From the NCBI RefSeq assembly GCF_900099895.1, contig NZ_FNDY01000009.1:44025-108024 (forward strand): a stretch of 64,000 bases of DNA, in the 5' to 3' direction. Source of the DNA: Paenibacillus naphthalenovorans. Lineage in GTDB: Bacteria; Bacillota; Bacilli; Paenibacillales; NBRC-103111. A program made the translations under genes and the position numbers. A model generated the notes under the pieces. The model was not told the origin of the DNA. It worked only from the letters and a program-made list of their open reading frames with translations, and made no database searches. This document shows, piece after piece, positions 50,373 through 60,045 of this stretch; the stretch's first letter is position 1, and the number at the start of each line of letters is the position of its first letter.

Positions 50373-52760
50373 TTACATGGCTATCTTCTGGTCCAGTTTG
50401 CCCTGTAAATGAACAAGTCTCATCAGAGCGGTTGCCGCTTGGGCTTTGGTCACTTCTCCCTGCGGATTGAACTTCCGGACGGAACCATCGAGCACACCCA
50501 GCTGAGTGATCAGCCAGACGGCGCCTTTCTCGGCAATGAGTTCCGAATCCTCGAAATTCAACTGCGGATTCTGCTGCAGTTGTTCCGCAAGTTTATTGTA
50601 CTTGATCATTTGAGTCAGCAGAACCGCCAGCTTTTCCTTCGTTAGAGCTTCCTCCGGACGAAGCTGCGGCGTTTTCTTCGGATCAAGCCACTTCAACTGA
50701 ACAAAAAGCTGGGCGGCTGCATAGTAAGGACTCTGCTCGTCGATATCTTCGAACGCCGGCTTGGCATTTCTGTCATAATAGGAATTCGCATAATGCGGAT
50801 GTACCGCCTGAGACACCATAAGAAGCCAATCGCCTAACGTGATCGTCTTATCAGGATGCAATTGGCCGCTTGAATCTGCGGATAAGATGTTGTGCCGGAT
50901 CATCGTCTCCAAATCTTTCTGTGCCCAATGCCCCGCAATATCGACAGGCATTTCCACCGGGCTTTCAACGGTGCTCACAGGATTGACGAAGGTAGCCCGC
51001 CACCGGCCGTTCGCCGCATCGATCACATAACCGTTTTTCGCACTGTCTTTGTACGTTTGTTGATAGACCAGCTTGATATCGGGCTCCACATATTGACTTT
51101 CCGTATAAAAACCGCCAAAGTTTTTGTACTGCAATTCCTGTGATATGCCCTCCAAAAAGATGGCTTCAGCCTGAGCTTTCGTTATATTCGCTGCAAGGGA
51201 AGCCGTACCCGCTTCCAATTGATCTGAACGCGTGCTCTGATAGCTCTTCAATTGGCCCTGGGCATCCAATATAATGCTCACGGAATCCCCTCCGACAGGG
51301 ATCCCCTTATAGAATCGCTGGAATCGGAATCCAAAGGTTTGTTCATCTCCCGCCGGTGCGGCATACGGATCGGGGGACAGCCATTTTAATTCTTCCGACG
51401 CATTCGGATACAACTCGTTAATCAGAGCCAAAGCCTTCTTTTCGGCTTCAGCCTGAGAGATTGCAGCCGTTGTCTTCTCCGTATCCGGCTTTGGATTCGT
51501 CCATGGGGGAGCCATACGATCCACGCGGAACTCCAGAATTTGTCCGGTTCGCGCATCCACCACGGCGTTTGTTTGACCGCTATAAGGATAAGGACCGGCA
51601 GGCGCCGCTTCCATCCAGGTAATATTCCAAACCTTCTTATTCACGTCCGACCAATATGTATTAAGGCTCTGCGTGGATCTCGTGCGATTGCCCGGAATGG
51701 ACGCCACTCGCTCGACAAGCTCCGCCGCCTGCTCACCTGTTAATAATTGGTTTTCACCTTTGCCCGTTGTCACGGTAAACAGTTTATCCGTCTTTTGAAT
51801 GTCTTTATATTGAACCTTTTCAGGCTGAACGACTGCACCCGTGAAGTTAATGTATTCACCGGTTTGTGCATCGATACTTAAGTCGGCGTAAAAAGGCTGC
51901 ACCCAACCGAGAAACCAGCTCTTGCCCTTGAAATTCGGCTGATTCACCGGGACATACTGCAGGGTTAAATCCCTTAGGGGCACGAACTTCTTGGCGGCCT
52001 CTTCCGGGGTGATGGCGGGCTCAGGAGATGGATAATCGGCAGTAACCACGTTCCGGTAATAGCCTGTGACCTCTCCGTTGCCGTTGATCGTTACTGAAAT
52101 ATGTCCCCCGGGATGGGCCAATCCATGAACTAAAGTGGTAAAAGAAAATTCATACTGCACCGGACCGAAAAGCACCTGATTGGTGTATGGAGACTGGTCC
52201 ACGGGCTTCAGGCTGTCAAGCGATAAGGTCGGTGAAGCCTTCTGAATAAATGCTTTGGCCAGCCCCAGCGCCTCTTCTTTGGAAACCTTCGGCGGATAGT
52301 ACGCTTCATTGCCCTCATCCGTCGGGAAATGCAGATGGGTTTGCAGAAGATCGCCGGTGATCGAGTCGACTTTACTGTCGAAGCCGTAGCTGCTGTTGCC
52401 GAATGTAATCTGCCAGCCGATGGTCCAAACGTTCTGATATTGGGGAGGATACGAGTGGGAATCTCCAAGCTCCACACGTACCGGCTGCGCATCCTGCAAT
52501 TTCGGAAAAAGTTTTCTCACGATGGCGACCGCTTCATCCTTCGTAATCTTGGCCTCCGCTTTCACCTGTTTTGCTTCCTTGGCAGCAGAAGGTGCAGTTC
52601 CGGAGGAAGCATTAAAACCGCTGACGGAAGCTGCAGCCGCCGAACTGGTGCCCGTACTGATCTCGTTCGCATGAGCCGTTAACGGAAGAAGACTTAAGCT
52701 GAGCGCGGACAGCATCACCAGCTTGCCTTTGAATCTCCCGCGATGGGGCCGTCGATTCAT
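50373..52760 (-). CDS. Secreted YcdB/YcdC (PepSY-like) protein with S-layer homology domains
   Basis: 795 residues from ATG 52760 (GGAGTG upstream). Signal peptide ends near LPLTAHAN. Several YcdB/PepSY-like repeats follow (ITKDEAVAIVRKLFPKLQ; SKEEALGLAKAFIQKASP; SQAEAEKKALALINELYP). The last ~190 residues hold SLH-type modules beginning VDIAGHWAQKDLETMIRHN. SLH modules bind pyruvylated wall polymers, so the protein should sit on the cell surface. PepSY-type repeats are often linked to protease inhibition or sporulation; the role here is unknown. Confidence 0.88.
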   Translation of the reverse strand: MNRRPHRGRFKGKLVMLSALSLSLLPLTAHANEISTGTSSAAAASVSGFNASSGTAPSAAKEAKQVKAEAKITKDEAVAIVRKLFPKLQDAQPVRVELGDSHSYPPQYQNVWTIGWQITFGNSSYGFDSKVDSITGDLLQTHLHFPTDEGNEAYYPPKVSKEEALGLAKAFIQKASPTLSLDSLKPVDQSPYTNQVLFGPVQYEFSFTTLVHGLAHPGGHISVTINGNGEVTGYYRNVVTADYPSPEPAITPEEAAKKFVPLRDLTLQYVPVNQPNFKGKSWFLGWVQPFYADLSIDAQTGEYINFTGAVVQPEKVQYKDIQKTDKLFTVTTGKGENQLLTGEQAAELVERVASIPGNRTRSTQSLNTYWSDVNKKVWNITWMEAAPAGPYPYSGQTNAVVDARTGQILEFRVDRMAPPWTNPKPDTEKTTAAISQAEAEKKALALINELYPNASEELKWLSPDPYAAPAGDEQTFGFRFQRFYKGIPVGGDSVSIILDAQGQLKSYQSTRSDQLEAGTASLAANITKAQAEAIFLEGISQELQYKNFGGFYTESQYVEPDIKLVYQQTYKDSAKNGYVIDAANGRWRATFVNPVSTVESPVEMPVDIAGHWAQKDLETMIRHNILSADSSGQLHPDKTITLGDWLLMVSQAVHPHYANSYYDRNAKPAFEDIDEQSPYYAAAQLFVQLKWLDPKKTPQLRPEEALTKEKLAVLLTQMIKYNKLAEQLQQNPQLNFEDSELIAEKGAVWLITQLGVLDGSVRKFNPQGEVTKAQAATALMRLVHLQGKLDQKIAM

Positions 52761-52971
52761 CCCTATCACACTCCGTATTTGTTATTTTTTTCAATGGCTT
52801 TCTGAAATCTATTTACGCAATCCGTTCCAAAAAGTTCCGAAATTGCATGATTTTATATTAAGTCTATGTCATGCTTCATGTTGATTCGGGAGAATACATT
52901 GAGCCTGCCTTGTTCCAGACAAAATAGCAATCTAAAAGAAACCGTATAATTGGTTAGGAGATATAATAGCA

Positions 52972-53012
52972 ATAAAAAAATCCCTTAACATAGGCAGCTG
53001 TTAAAGGATTGA
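52972..53012 (-). terminator. Terminator of the 61-residue membrane protein gene
   Basis: AATCC-TTAACA pairs with TGTTAA-GGATT; the minus-strand exit has seven T. It is 25 bp beyond the stop. Confidence 0.85.
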
Positions 53013-53036
53013 ATAAACGGAGTTTTTGCTTTGTAA

Positions 53037-53222
53037 TTATTTTCCTAAAAGCGATAAAACGCCGCGAACGACCAATGTTCCTCCAAAAACGATGACGGCC
53101 AGAGAGCCGACTACGTCGAGGATTGTATTTAAACCGGACAGTGCTGTGATTTCTTCTACCGGCACTTTAATCAGTGCATATCCACCTATCAACCCGCCTA
53201 CATAGGTCAGAAATTTATCCAT
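53037..53222 (-). CDS. Small two-helix membrane protein
   Basis: 61 residues from the ATG 8 bp behind AGGAGG. Two hydrophobic helices (FLTYVGGLIGGYALIKV and ILDVVGSLAVIVFGGTLVV) joined by a polar VEEITALSGLN. No family recognised. Own terminator, strong ribosome site; probably expressed. Neighbours give no clue. Confidence 0.72.
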   Translation of the reverse strand: MDKFLTYVGGLIGGYALIKVPVEEITALSGLNTILDVVGSLAVIVFGGTLVVRGVLSLLGK

Positions 53223-53296
53223 ATATCCCACCTCCTATGTTTTATAGAAATATCATATGATCAGGAGATTTATATGGTTCTAGACCTGTGTATCGA

Positions 53297-54091
53297 TTAC
53301 AACGGCAGATTGTAAAAGCGCCGTGTATTTTCGAATAACACCATCGCTGCTTCTTGTTCCGGCATTCCCTTCAGCATAGATATTTGCCTAATGGATTCAC
53401 GAATCATACGCGGATGGGTCGTTTGACCCTCGAATACGCCTCGAAAAGGCCACGGACCGTCCGTTTCCACCATCAGAAGTTCGAGCGGGTACGCACGAAC
53501 CACCGCTTGAATCTCCGGCTTGTATACCACATCAGGCGTTACCGAAACGTAATAGCCTCTCTTCATCATCCTTGCCATTGTCTTCCCGCTTCCCTTGAAC
53601 CAGTGGAAATGAGCTTTCTCTGCTCCTTGCTTCTCTAGCAAATCGCATACCCTCTCCGCATCCTCATATACGGCATGCAGCACCACCGGTTTATCCAGCC
53701 GGACAGCCAACTGAACAAAGCGTTCCAACAGAAGCAAATAGGGCTCATCATTGAAATGCTCGCCTCTGTTCTCCGCCGCTTTACGCATGTAATAGGGAAG
53801 TCCGATCTCGCCGATCGCCACCATTTCATCCCGGTGCCGATCCATCCATTCGAATAAATTTTCCATATCTTCTTCGGCAGGCGGCGCCTGCTCCGGATGA
53901 TAGCCGAATGCGGGAAAAACAGCATGCGGGAGCTGACGCTTCAACCGGAGATTGCGCAGGCACGATTCCGCATTCATCGAAACCGTCAGCAGCCCTTGAA
54001 TCCGATATAAATCACAGGATTGAAGCAGTTTCTCCAGCACCGCCGGTTCATATAAATCCAAATGCACGTGAGCATCAATGATAGGATACAT
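53297..54091 (-). CDS. TatD-family metal-dependent hydrolase
   Basis: 264 residues. Amidohydrolase-type barrel with IIDAHVHLDLYEP at the N-terminus, AIGEIGLPY, VLHAVYED, AHFHWFKGS and VETDGPWPF, which supply the His/Glu/Asp metal ligands. TatD proteins are DNases or deacylases. It has no partner and lies next to a YdjO-like gene. Confidence 0.88.
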   Translation of the reverse strand: MYPIIDAHVHLDLYEPAVLEKLLQSCDLYRIQGLLTVSMNAESCLRNLRLKRQLPHAVFPAFGYHPEQAPPAEEDMENLFEWMDRHRDEMVAIGEIGLPYYMRKAAENRGEHFNDEPYLLLLERFVQLAVRLDKPVVLHAVYEDAERVCDLLEKQGAEKAHFHWFKGSGKTMARMMKRGYYVSVTPDVVYKPEIQAVVRAYPLELLMVETDGPWPFRGVFEGQTTHPRMIRESIRQISMLKGMPEQEAAMVLFENTRRFYNLPL

Positions 54092-54198
54092 GGTTCATCC
54101 AACTCCAATATGGGAGAGTTCTTACAAGCATCCTGCTGCTTGTACGGTTTTAGGTATCTGAAATAAACGCAATCCGGGAAGAAAACTGCTGCCAGAGG

Positions 54199-54429
54199 CT
54201 ATGAAATCCGTATGCCTTTCTTGAGCGATTTCAGATCGCCATTCGAATTTACAAGGAGAGGCAGCATCTTCATGCTGCTAGTCATGGGGGAGAGGCACTT
54301 CCAGCAAGTTGGCACATGCTCGAAAGCAAAGTTGTCCCGTATCCATCCATTACAGCCTTCCGTCTCGCAAGACCAAATCCTTGTGTATTCCTCAGGGATT
54401 TCCTCTAATGACTTTTTGCGAAAATTCAT
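54199..54429 (-). CDS. YdjO-like cold-inducible zinc-binding protein
   Basis: 76 residues from the ATG behind AAGGA. Two Cys pairs, WSCETEGCNGW and PTCWKCLSPM, should bind zinc. The pattern matches the YdjO family of Bacilli (from memory). The preceding Gfo/Idh gene ends at a hairpin only ~35 bp upstream, so expression may depend on readthrough or its own promoter. Confidence 0.8.
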   Translation of the reverse strand: MNFRKKSLEEIPEEYTRIWSCETEGCNGWIRDNFAFEHVPTCWKCLSPMTSSMKMLPLLVNSNGDLKSLKKGIRIS

Positions 54430-54462
54430 CGTTTTCCTTCTCCTTTGGTCCAAAAAAGAAAA

Positions 54463-54500
54463 GCTGCTCTCAACACTTGTTAAGAGCAGCTTGCTTTTGG
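54463..54500 (-). terminator. Terminator between the oxidoreductase and YdjO-like genes
   Basis: AAGCTGCTCT pairs with AGAGCAGCTT; the minus-strand exit is TTTTCTTTTTT. It could act as the end of the oxidoreductase transcript or as an attenuator for the YdjO-like gene. Confidence 0.82.
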
Positions 54501-54560
54501 ATTCGTTTATCACAGCTTTATTACATCTTATCACAGCCTGCACCGAATGGCAAGTTCGGA

Positions 54561-55550
54561 TTATTTTTCCTGATCCGCCGGGAATTGAAGTCCGATTTGT
54601 TGTCTGGCCTCGTCCATAATTTCCAAAGTGGTCATGGAATGGGCATGAGAATTCGTCGCCGATTCCGTTCTCCCGGCTTTCAACAAGTCGATAAATTCTT
54701 TGACCTCATAATACATCGATTGGCTTCTTTGGGGCCGCGTCAGCTCTTCAACCTTGCCGTCTCTATAGCGGATTTCCACTTTTTCCGGCTGGTTGATTTT
54801 ATCGATGATCATGGTGCCGTATTCTCCTTGAATTTCGGACGGCAGGTAAGAGCTTGAAATTTTGGAGTGCATGATGACCGCCTCCATCTCCTTGTACTTC
54901 ATCAGTATGCTTCCTTCCCCGTCCACCCCGGACCCGAGCAGGATGCCGGAGGCCTTGATCTGTTCCGGCTTCCCGAACAGCACCGCCATAGGATAGATGC
55001 AATACACGCCTAAATCCATCAAAGAACCATTAGAAAAAACAGGATTGAACGCATTCAAAACGGTTCCCTGCTTATAGGCGTCATAGCGCGAGGAATATTG
55101 ACAATAGCCGGCAAAATAACGGCGTACCGGACCTATTTTATGCAAGTGCTCCCGGATGGCCTGAAAATTCGGAAGCAGCGTTGACTTTAAGGCTTCCATG
55201 AGCAGGACATGATTCTCTTTCGCCGCCGCTATCATGTTACGAAATTCTTGGGTATTGGAGGCTATCGGCTTTTCGCACAATACATGCTTGCCGTGACTCA
55301 TGCAGAGAATCGCTTGCTGCGCATGAAATGAATTCGGGCTGGCAATATAAACCGCATCGAACACATCGCTTTGCGCCATCTTCCCCAAGTCCGTAAATAG
55401 GTGAGGAATATCATGCTTGGCCGCAAATTCCTTGGCCTTCTCTTCCGTACGGGAATACACAGCCGTCAAGGCGAAGTCTTCGATTTCCCGGGCCGCCTTG
55501 ATGAGCTCCTCCGTGATCCAGTTGGTTCCGATAACAGCAAAACGTATCAT
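54561..55550 (-). CDS. Gfo/Idh/MocA-family oxidoreductase
   Basis: 329 residues. N-terminal Rossmann domain (FAVIGTNWITEEL), the typical GKHVLCEKPIASN motif near residue 95, and a C-terminal alpha/beta domain. NAD(P)-dependent oxidation of a sugar, inositol or diol-type substrate is the family role; the particular substrate cannot be called. It is divergent from the IclR gene, so it may be part of the same catabolic locus. Confidence 0.9.
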   Translation of the reverse strand: MIRFAVIGTNWITEELIKAAREIEDFALTAVYSRTEEKAKEFAAKHDIPHLFTDLGKMAQSDVFDAVYIASPNSFHAQQAILCMSHGKHVLCEKPIASNTQEFRNMIAAAKENHVLLMEALKSTLLPNFQAIREHLHKIGPVRRYFAGYCQYSSRYDAYKQGTVLNAFNPVFSNGSLMDLGVYCIYPMAVLFGKPEQIKASGILLGSGVDGEGSILMKYKEMEAVIMHSKISSSYLPSEIQGEYGTMIIDKINQPEKVEIRYRDGKVEELTRPQRSQSMYYEVKEFIDLLKAGRTESATNSHAHSMTTLEIMDEARQQIGLQFPADQEK

Positions 55551-55794
55551 ATGGACTTCCTTTCCGATATTTATTATGTCATCTTGGGATAGCGCCTGAC
55601 AGGCTTCCCGGCGATCCCCATTTCATTCTATATCTCTTGCCGGGCTGCGTCCACTTCGGCCGCGAAGCGTTAAGATACCAGCCATTTTACCGATTGCGGT
55701 TGTACGGAGTCTATGATACATTTGTTCTATATACAAGATTAGTGTTCTTTTATATGCAACAATATGCGACAGCGCTAAAGGGAGAGACTGCTCC

Positions 55795-56577
55795 ATGGAC
55801 CATTCGAACCATAACGATTATGTACTTTCGTCCGTTAAAAACGCCCTTCGTATTTTAAACAGCTTTTCCTTGGATGAGCCGGAGAAAAAAGTAACCGATT
55901 TGGCCAAATCGCTGGGGTTAGGAAAAAGCACGGTCAGCCGACTGCTGAGTACGCTCGCAAGCGAGGGATTCGTCACCAAGGATCATGAAACGCAAAAATA
56001 TCGGCTGGGGTTGTCGATTTTGAATTTGAACACGATCGTCACCAGCAATCTGGAAGTTGAAAGGGAATCCTTGCCGGTACTGCAAAAACTCGTGGACGAC
56101 ATTCAGGAAACGTGCCATATTGCGGTATTGGACGGCACGGATGTCATCTATATTAAGAAGGTTGAGTGTAAACATCCCATCCAAATCCTGACCCATATCG
56201 GCAGAAGGAATCCCGCTTACTGCACAAGCTCGGGAAGGGTGCTGCTCGCCTATCAGGACGAGCAGGTCGTCCGGCGTATTCTTGGGGGTGAGCTGAAAGC
56301 CTACACGACAAAAACGAATACCGATCCCGAAACGATCCTCAACCTCATCAAAAAAGCCAGAGAGCAAGGGTACACCGTATCGGTTGAAGAGTTGAGAGAA
56401 GGGGTCACATCGATTTCAGCACCCATCCGGGACTATACAAACCAGGTGGTCAATACATTGACCGTCATCGGCCCTACCCATCGCATGAATCCCGCCAACC
56501 TGAAGGGATACATCCACAAAATCATTAGCGCCGCCAACGAAATCTCCGTCAGGCTGGGCTATAGAAAGCGGCATTAA
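55795..56577 (+). CDS. IclR-family transcriptional regulator
   Basis: 260 residues. HTH: KVTDLAKSLGLGKSTVSRLL (about residues 30-49). Effector domain follows with LQKLVDDIQETCHIAVLDG and GRRNPAYCTSSGRVLLAYQ. It converges on the Liv/Rieske operon and is divergent from the oxidoreductase gene. Control of the aromatic operon by this protein is likely from context. Confidence 0.92.
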   Translation: MDHSNHNDYVLSSVKNALRILNSFSLDEPEKKVTDLAKSLGLGKSTVSRLLSTLASEGFVTKDHETQKYRLGLSILNLNTIVTSNLEVERESLPVLQKLVDDIQETCHIAVLDGTDVIYIKKVECKHPIQILTHIGRRNPAYCTSSGRVLLAYQDEQVVRRILGGELKAYTTKTNTDPETILNLIKKAREQGYTVSVEELREGVTSISAPIRDYTNQVVNTLTVIGPTHRMNPANLKGYIHKIISAANEISVRLGYRKRH

Positions 56578-56626
56578 ACGTTGTTGCGTTAAAGACCTCT
56601 GTCAGCTAAAAGCCGCAGCGAAACAA

Positions 56627-56650
56627 AGGAGACTGCCGAAGCCGTCTCCT
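56627..56650 (-). terminator. Probable terminator of the Liv operon
   Basis: AGGAGAC and GTCTCCT flank TGCCGAAGCC; the minus-strand exit is TTTGTTTC. It lies between the convergent regulator gene and livF-like gene. Confidence 0.55.
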
Positions 56651-56657
56651 CGCTCGC

Positions 56658-57368
56658 TTACACTCCCAAATATTGATGCTGAATGTCCTCGTTTGCCAAC
56701 AGCTCCTCCGGCGTACCCTTCCACACGATTTGCCCTTTGTTCATCACCAAGACTTCATCGGCCGCATCGCATGCCAAATAAAAATTTTGTTCTACCAACA
56801 GAATGGATAGGCCGGTTTCCTTCAATTTTTTAATGATATCCCCCACCTGTTCAATCATGACGGGAGCTAATCCTTCCGACGGCTCATCCATCAGGATAAA
56901 CTGCGGATTGGTCATTAATGCTCTTCCGATCGCCAGCATTTGCTGCTGCCCGCCTGACAGTTGGGTACCCATGTTGTGTTCGCGCTCCCTGAGAACCGGG
57001 AACAATGCATACACGCTCTCCAAATCCCAGCTCTTATGCCCCTTATCCTTCTGCCGGCTGTCTTTGGCGGGCACCGTCAAATTCTCCCGGATGGTCAACG
57101 AAGGGAAAATGCGCCTTCCCTGGGGCACCAATCCGATGCCAAGGCGCGCGATTTTGTAAGACGGCAGCCCGGAAACCGGTTTGCCCCTATACGTAATGGT
57201 TCCCTTGCGCGGGGGCGTCAAGCCGGCGATGGAATGAATCGTGGTCGTTTTGCCCGCTCCATTCCGGCCGAGAAGAGCCACGCACTTCCCTTGGGGCACT
57301 TCAAAGGAGAGGCCCTGCAAAATATGACTGTTTCCGTAATACGTATGAACTTCGTCAAGCTTCAGCAT
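56658..57368 (-). CDS. Branched-chain-type ABC transporter ATP-binding protein (LivF-like)
   Basis: 236 residues. Walker A GRNGAGKTT, signature LSGGQQQM and Walker B FILMDEPSEG are intact, and the LivF-type GLTPPRKGTITYRG region is present. It overlaps the livG-like gene by 14 bp. With LivG it powers the importer encoded upstream. In aromatic operons such importers often carry aromatic acids instead of branched-chain amino acids. Confidence 0.93.
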   Translation of the reverse strand: MLKLDEVHTYYGNSHILQGLSFEVPQGKCVALLGRNGAGKTTTIHSIAGLTPPRKGTITYRGKPVSGLPSYKIARLGIGLVPQGRRIFPSLTIRENLTVPAKDSRQKDKGHKSWDLESVYALFPVLREREHNMGTQLSGGQQQMLAIGRALMTNPQFILMDEPSEGLAPVMIEQVGDIIKKLKETGLSILLVEQNFYLACDAADEVLVMNKGQIVWKGTPEELLANEDIQHQYLGV

Positions 57369-58116
57369 GCTGCAGCTTACCTCCCCCGAAGTAAATATCC
57401 CTGACCCGCTCGTCGCCGCGAATTTCCTCCGGAGCGCCGCTTAAAAACACTTCACCGTGGTGCAAAACGGTGATGCGGTCGGCAATCGAAAACACCACTT
57501 CCATATCATGCTCAATGACCAGCAGGGTAATGGAACGCGGCATGCTCTGAATGAGCTTGGTGGTTTGAACCGTCTCCGCGGGAGACATGCCCGATGTCGG
57601 CTCGTCGAGGAGCAGAATTTGCGGTTTGCAGGCCAGGGCGAGCAGCACTTCCAGCAGCCTTTGTTCGCCGTAAGAAAGCTCATTGACGATGCGGCCGCGG
57701 CGTTCCCAAAGATTCCACTGCTTCAGCAGTTCTTCGGCTTCTGTTAACAATTCATTATATTGGTAGTAGGGCTTAAAAAAGTTAAACCGGTACGGCTTGC
57801 ATGCGATGATGGCCAGATGCACGTTTTCTTCAACGGTCAAGCTGCCGAACAGATTATTTTTTTGAAAGGTTCTGGACATCCCGACACGGACAGCCGTAAA
57901 GGCGGGAAGGCCGCTGATTTGTCTGCCGTTCACCTCAACGCTTCCTTCATCGATCGGCAAAGTCCCGGTAATACAATTAAAAAGCGTCGTTTTTCCGGCT
58001 CCGTTTGGTCCGATCAGGACATGACGCTCACCGGCCTGCACTTCCAGAGATACATCCTTCAACACCTGCAATCCTTTAAACGATTTGTACAGACGTTCAA
58101 CCTTTAGCAGACTCAA
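57355..58116 (-). CDS. Branched-chain-type ABC transporter ATP-binding protein (LivG-like)
   Basis: 253 residues from the TTG behind GGAGGAGA; a longer frame upstream lacks a ribosome site and would overlap livM by far more. Walker A GPNGAGKTT, signature LSYGEQRL and Walker B ILLLDEPTSG are intact. It overlaps the livM-like gene by 20 bp. It forms the ATPase pair with the LivF-like protein. Confidence 0.92.
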   Translation of the reverse strand: MSLLKVERLYKSFKGLQVLKDVSLEVQAGERHVLIGPNGAGKTTLFNCITGTLPIDEGSVEVNGRQISGLPAFTAVRVGMSRTFQKNNLFGSLTVEENVHLAIIACKPYRFNFFKPYYQYNELLTEAEELLKQWNLWERRGRIVNELSYGEQRLLEVLLALACKPQILLLDEPTSGMSPAETVQTTKLIQSMPRSITLLVIEHDMEVVFSIADRITVLHHGEVFLSGAPEEIRGDERVRDIYFGGGKLQHAEA

Positions 58117-59098
58117 AGCCGTTCTCCTCCTTTGGAAGCACAGGGTTATCCCGTTTGGTACTCCGTTTGGGTCTGATTTTGCTCCATACCAAATCTGCGA
58201 TGTGAATGACCCCTCCCCGTCCATAAAGCACGATGGCGACAAAAATCAAGCCCATCACGATCGGCCAACGGTCCGTATAGGAGCTGATATAATTTTGCAG
58301 AATGACGAAAAAGCCCGCGCCGACAGCCGGCCCGATCAAGGTTCCGACGCCGCCTACGATAACCATGATCAGCGCTTGGCCGGAGTAACCCCAATGCAGC
58401 AGATCGGGCGAAACGTATTCATTAAAGTAGGCATAAAGTCCGCCCGCAAAGCCGGCCATCATGCCGGACAAGGAATACACGATCAGCTTGTAATGCCGCG
58501 TATTGTATCCGAGCGCCGTCATGCGCAATTCGTTTTCCTTTATCCCTTTAATGCCTTTTCCTAACGGTGATGAGATCAATGCGCGGAGCAAAAAATAACT
58601 CACAAGAAATGCCACAGCGGCTGCATAGTAAAATCCCAGTCGGCTGTGAATTTCGCCTGAACCTAGGTTGAAGCTCGCCGCAACCGCCTTACCGTCAACC
58701 CCCCCGGTCAAATTCTCCATTTTATACGCAATGGCGTACAGCATCTGCCCGAACGCCAACGTAATCATTAAAAAATATGCTCCCGACGAACGGATAAACA
58801 GCAATCCGGAAACGAAAGCGGCGAACCCCGATAAAACAATAGCCGCAAGGAGCAGCACATAAGTATTGTCCAAGTGTTCGCCAATCAATGTCACCGCATA
58901 AGCGCCTACTCCAAAAAAAGCGGCGTGCCCCAGCGATACAAGCCCCGCAAAGCCGATAATCAGCCCGAGGCTCATGACAAAAATGGCCATAATCAGCACT
59001 TCGCTTGTCAATTTCAGGCCATACGACGAAAGAACAAGGGGCAGCAGCAGGGTAAAAACGACAAGGGCGGCGCTAAGCGATAAGGTGCTTTTTTTCAA
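58097..59098 (-). CDS. Branched-chain-type ABC transporter permease (LivM-like)
   Basis: 333 residues, TTG start. About nine membrane helices; the family blocks GLVSLGHAAFFGVGAYAV and MMAGFAGGLYAYFNEYVSP are clear. A 30-residue polar C-terminus overlaps the next gene. Works with the LivH-like permease, whose stop overlaps this start by 4 bp. Confidence 0.92.
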   Translation of the reverse strand: MKKSTLSLSAALVVFTLLLPLVLSSYGLKLTSEVLIMAIFVMSLGLIIGFAGLVSLGHAAFFGVGAYAVTLIGEHLDNTYVLLLAAIVLSGFAAFVSGLLFIRSSGAYFLMITLAFGQMLYAIAYKMENLTGGVDGKAVAASFNLGSGEIHSRLGFYYAAAVAFLVSYFLLRALISSPLGKGIKGIKENELRMTALGYNTRHYKLIVYSLSGMMAGFAGGLYAYFNEYVSPDLLHWGYSGQALIMVIVGGVGTLIGPAVGAGFFVILQNYISSYTDRWPIVMGLIFVAIVLYGRGGVIHIADLVWSKIRPKRSTKRDNPVLPKEENGFESAKG

Positions 59099-59964
59099 GC
59101 ATGAGCCCCCCTTCCAAACAGGCCGTTAGGCTTCAGCAATAAAACAATGATCATAATGGCAAAAACCATGGCCATCGTAAACGAAGGGAACCAGACACGT
59201 CCCAACGTATCGACGACGCCGATTAAAATCGCCCCTATAAAGGCCCCTTTCCATGTTCCGAGACCGCCAACCACGACAATGACGAGGGATGAAATCAAGA
59301 TTTCCGAATCGATGCCCACATACATCCCCATGATCGGCCCGCCCAATACACCACTTAAACCAGCCAGCGCGGCTCCCACCGCGAATATGGAGGTAAATAC
59401 GACTTTAATATGAATGCCAAGCGCGGACAGCATTTCCCGATCATCCACTCCGGCCCGTATGATGGCGCCGATGCGCGTTTTATTTTCCATAAACCACAGC
59501 AGAACCGCAAGAAGACAGCCGACGAAGATAACAAAAATCCGGTACGCCGGGAACGTGATCACCCCCAAGTTCATTGAAGCATCCAGCGCAGCCGGAACAG
59601 GCAGTGTCAAAGGGCTCGTTCCCCAGATCCACTTCACCAGATCGGCAAATATAAAGGCAAGCCCGAACGTCAGCAGTACCTGCTCAAGCTCCTTGCCGTA
59701 CACCCGTTCGAGCAGAAATTTCTCCATCAGGATGCCAAGGATGGCAACAATGATTATCGATATGAGCAAGGAAGGCCAAAATCCCATGTTCTGCTTGACA
59801 AAAGTATAGGCGATATATACTCCCGCCAAGTAAAAAGCACCGTGTGCCAAATTGACGATATGCATTAATCCGAAGATAATGGACAGCCCCGCGGCGATCA
59901 TAAACAAAAGCATGCCGTAGGCCAAACCATTCAAAATATGCATGAGCAGCGTTGTACCAGCCAT
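59095..59964 (-). CDS. Branched-chain-type ABC transporter permease (LivH-like)
   Basis: 289 residues; ATG behind AGGAGG. About eight membrane helices with LNGLAYGMLLFMIAAGLSII and VVGGLGTWKGAFIGAILIG, both LivH signatures. Preceded by the substrate-binding protein gene with a GC-rich hairpin between, which may make the binding protein more abundant than the membrane part. Confidence 0.92.
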   Translation of the reverse strand: MAGTTLLMHILNGLAYGMLLFMIAAGLSIIFGLMHIVNLAHGAFYLAGVYIAYTFVKQNMGFWPSLLISIIIVAILGILMEKFLLERVYGKELEQVLLTFGLAFIFADLVKWIWGTSPLTLPVPAALDASMNLGVITFPAYRIFVIFVGCLLAVLLWFMENKTRIGAIIRAGVDDREMLSALGIHIKVVFTSIFAVGAALAGLSGVLGGPIMGMYVGIDSEILISSLVIVVVGGLGTWKGAFIGAILIGVVDTLGRVWFPSFTMAMVFAIMIIVLLLKPNGLFGRGAHA

Positions 59965-60004
59965 GGTATCCTCCTCTTTCCTTCAAGGCCATAGACGCAT
60001 TGGA

Positions 60005-60030
60005 TAATAAAACGGGGGGACAAGCCCCCC
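60005..60030 (-). terminator. Partial terminator between binding protein and permease genes
   Basis: GGGGGG and CCCCCC around ACAAG (60014-60030), followed on the minus strand by GTTTTATTAT. Short stem; likely lets some polymerase pass so the binding protein is made in excess. Confidence 0.55.
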
Positions 60031-60045
60031 CTTGGATATGGCTTG

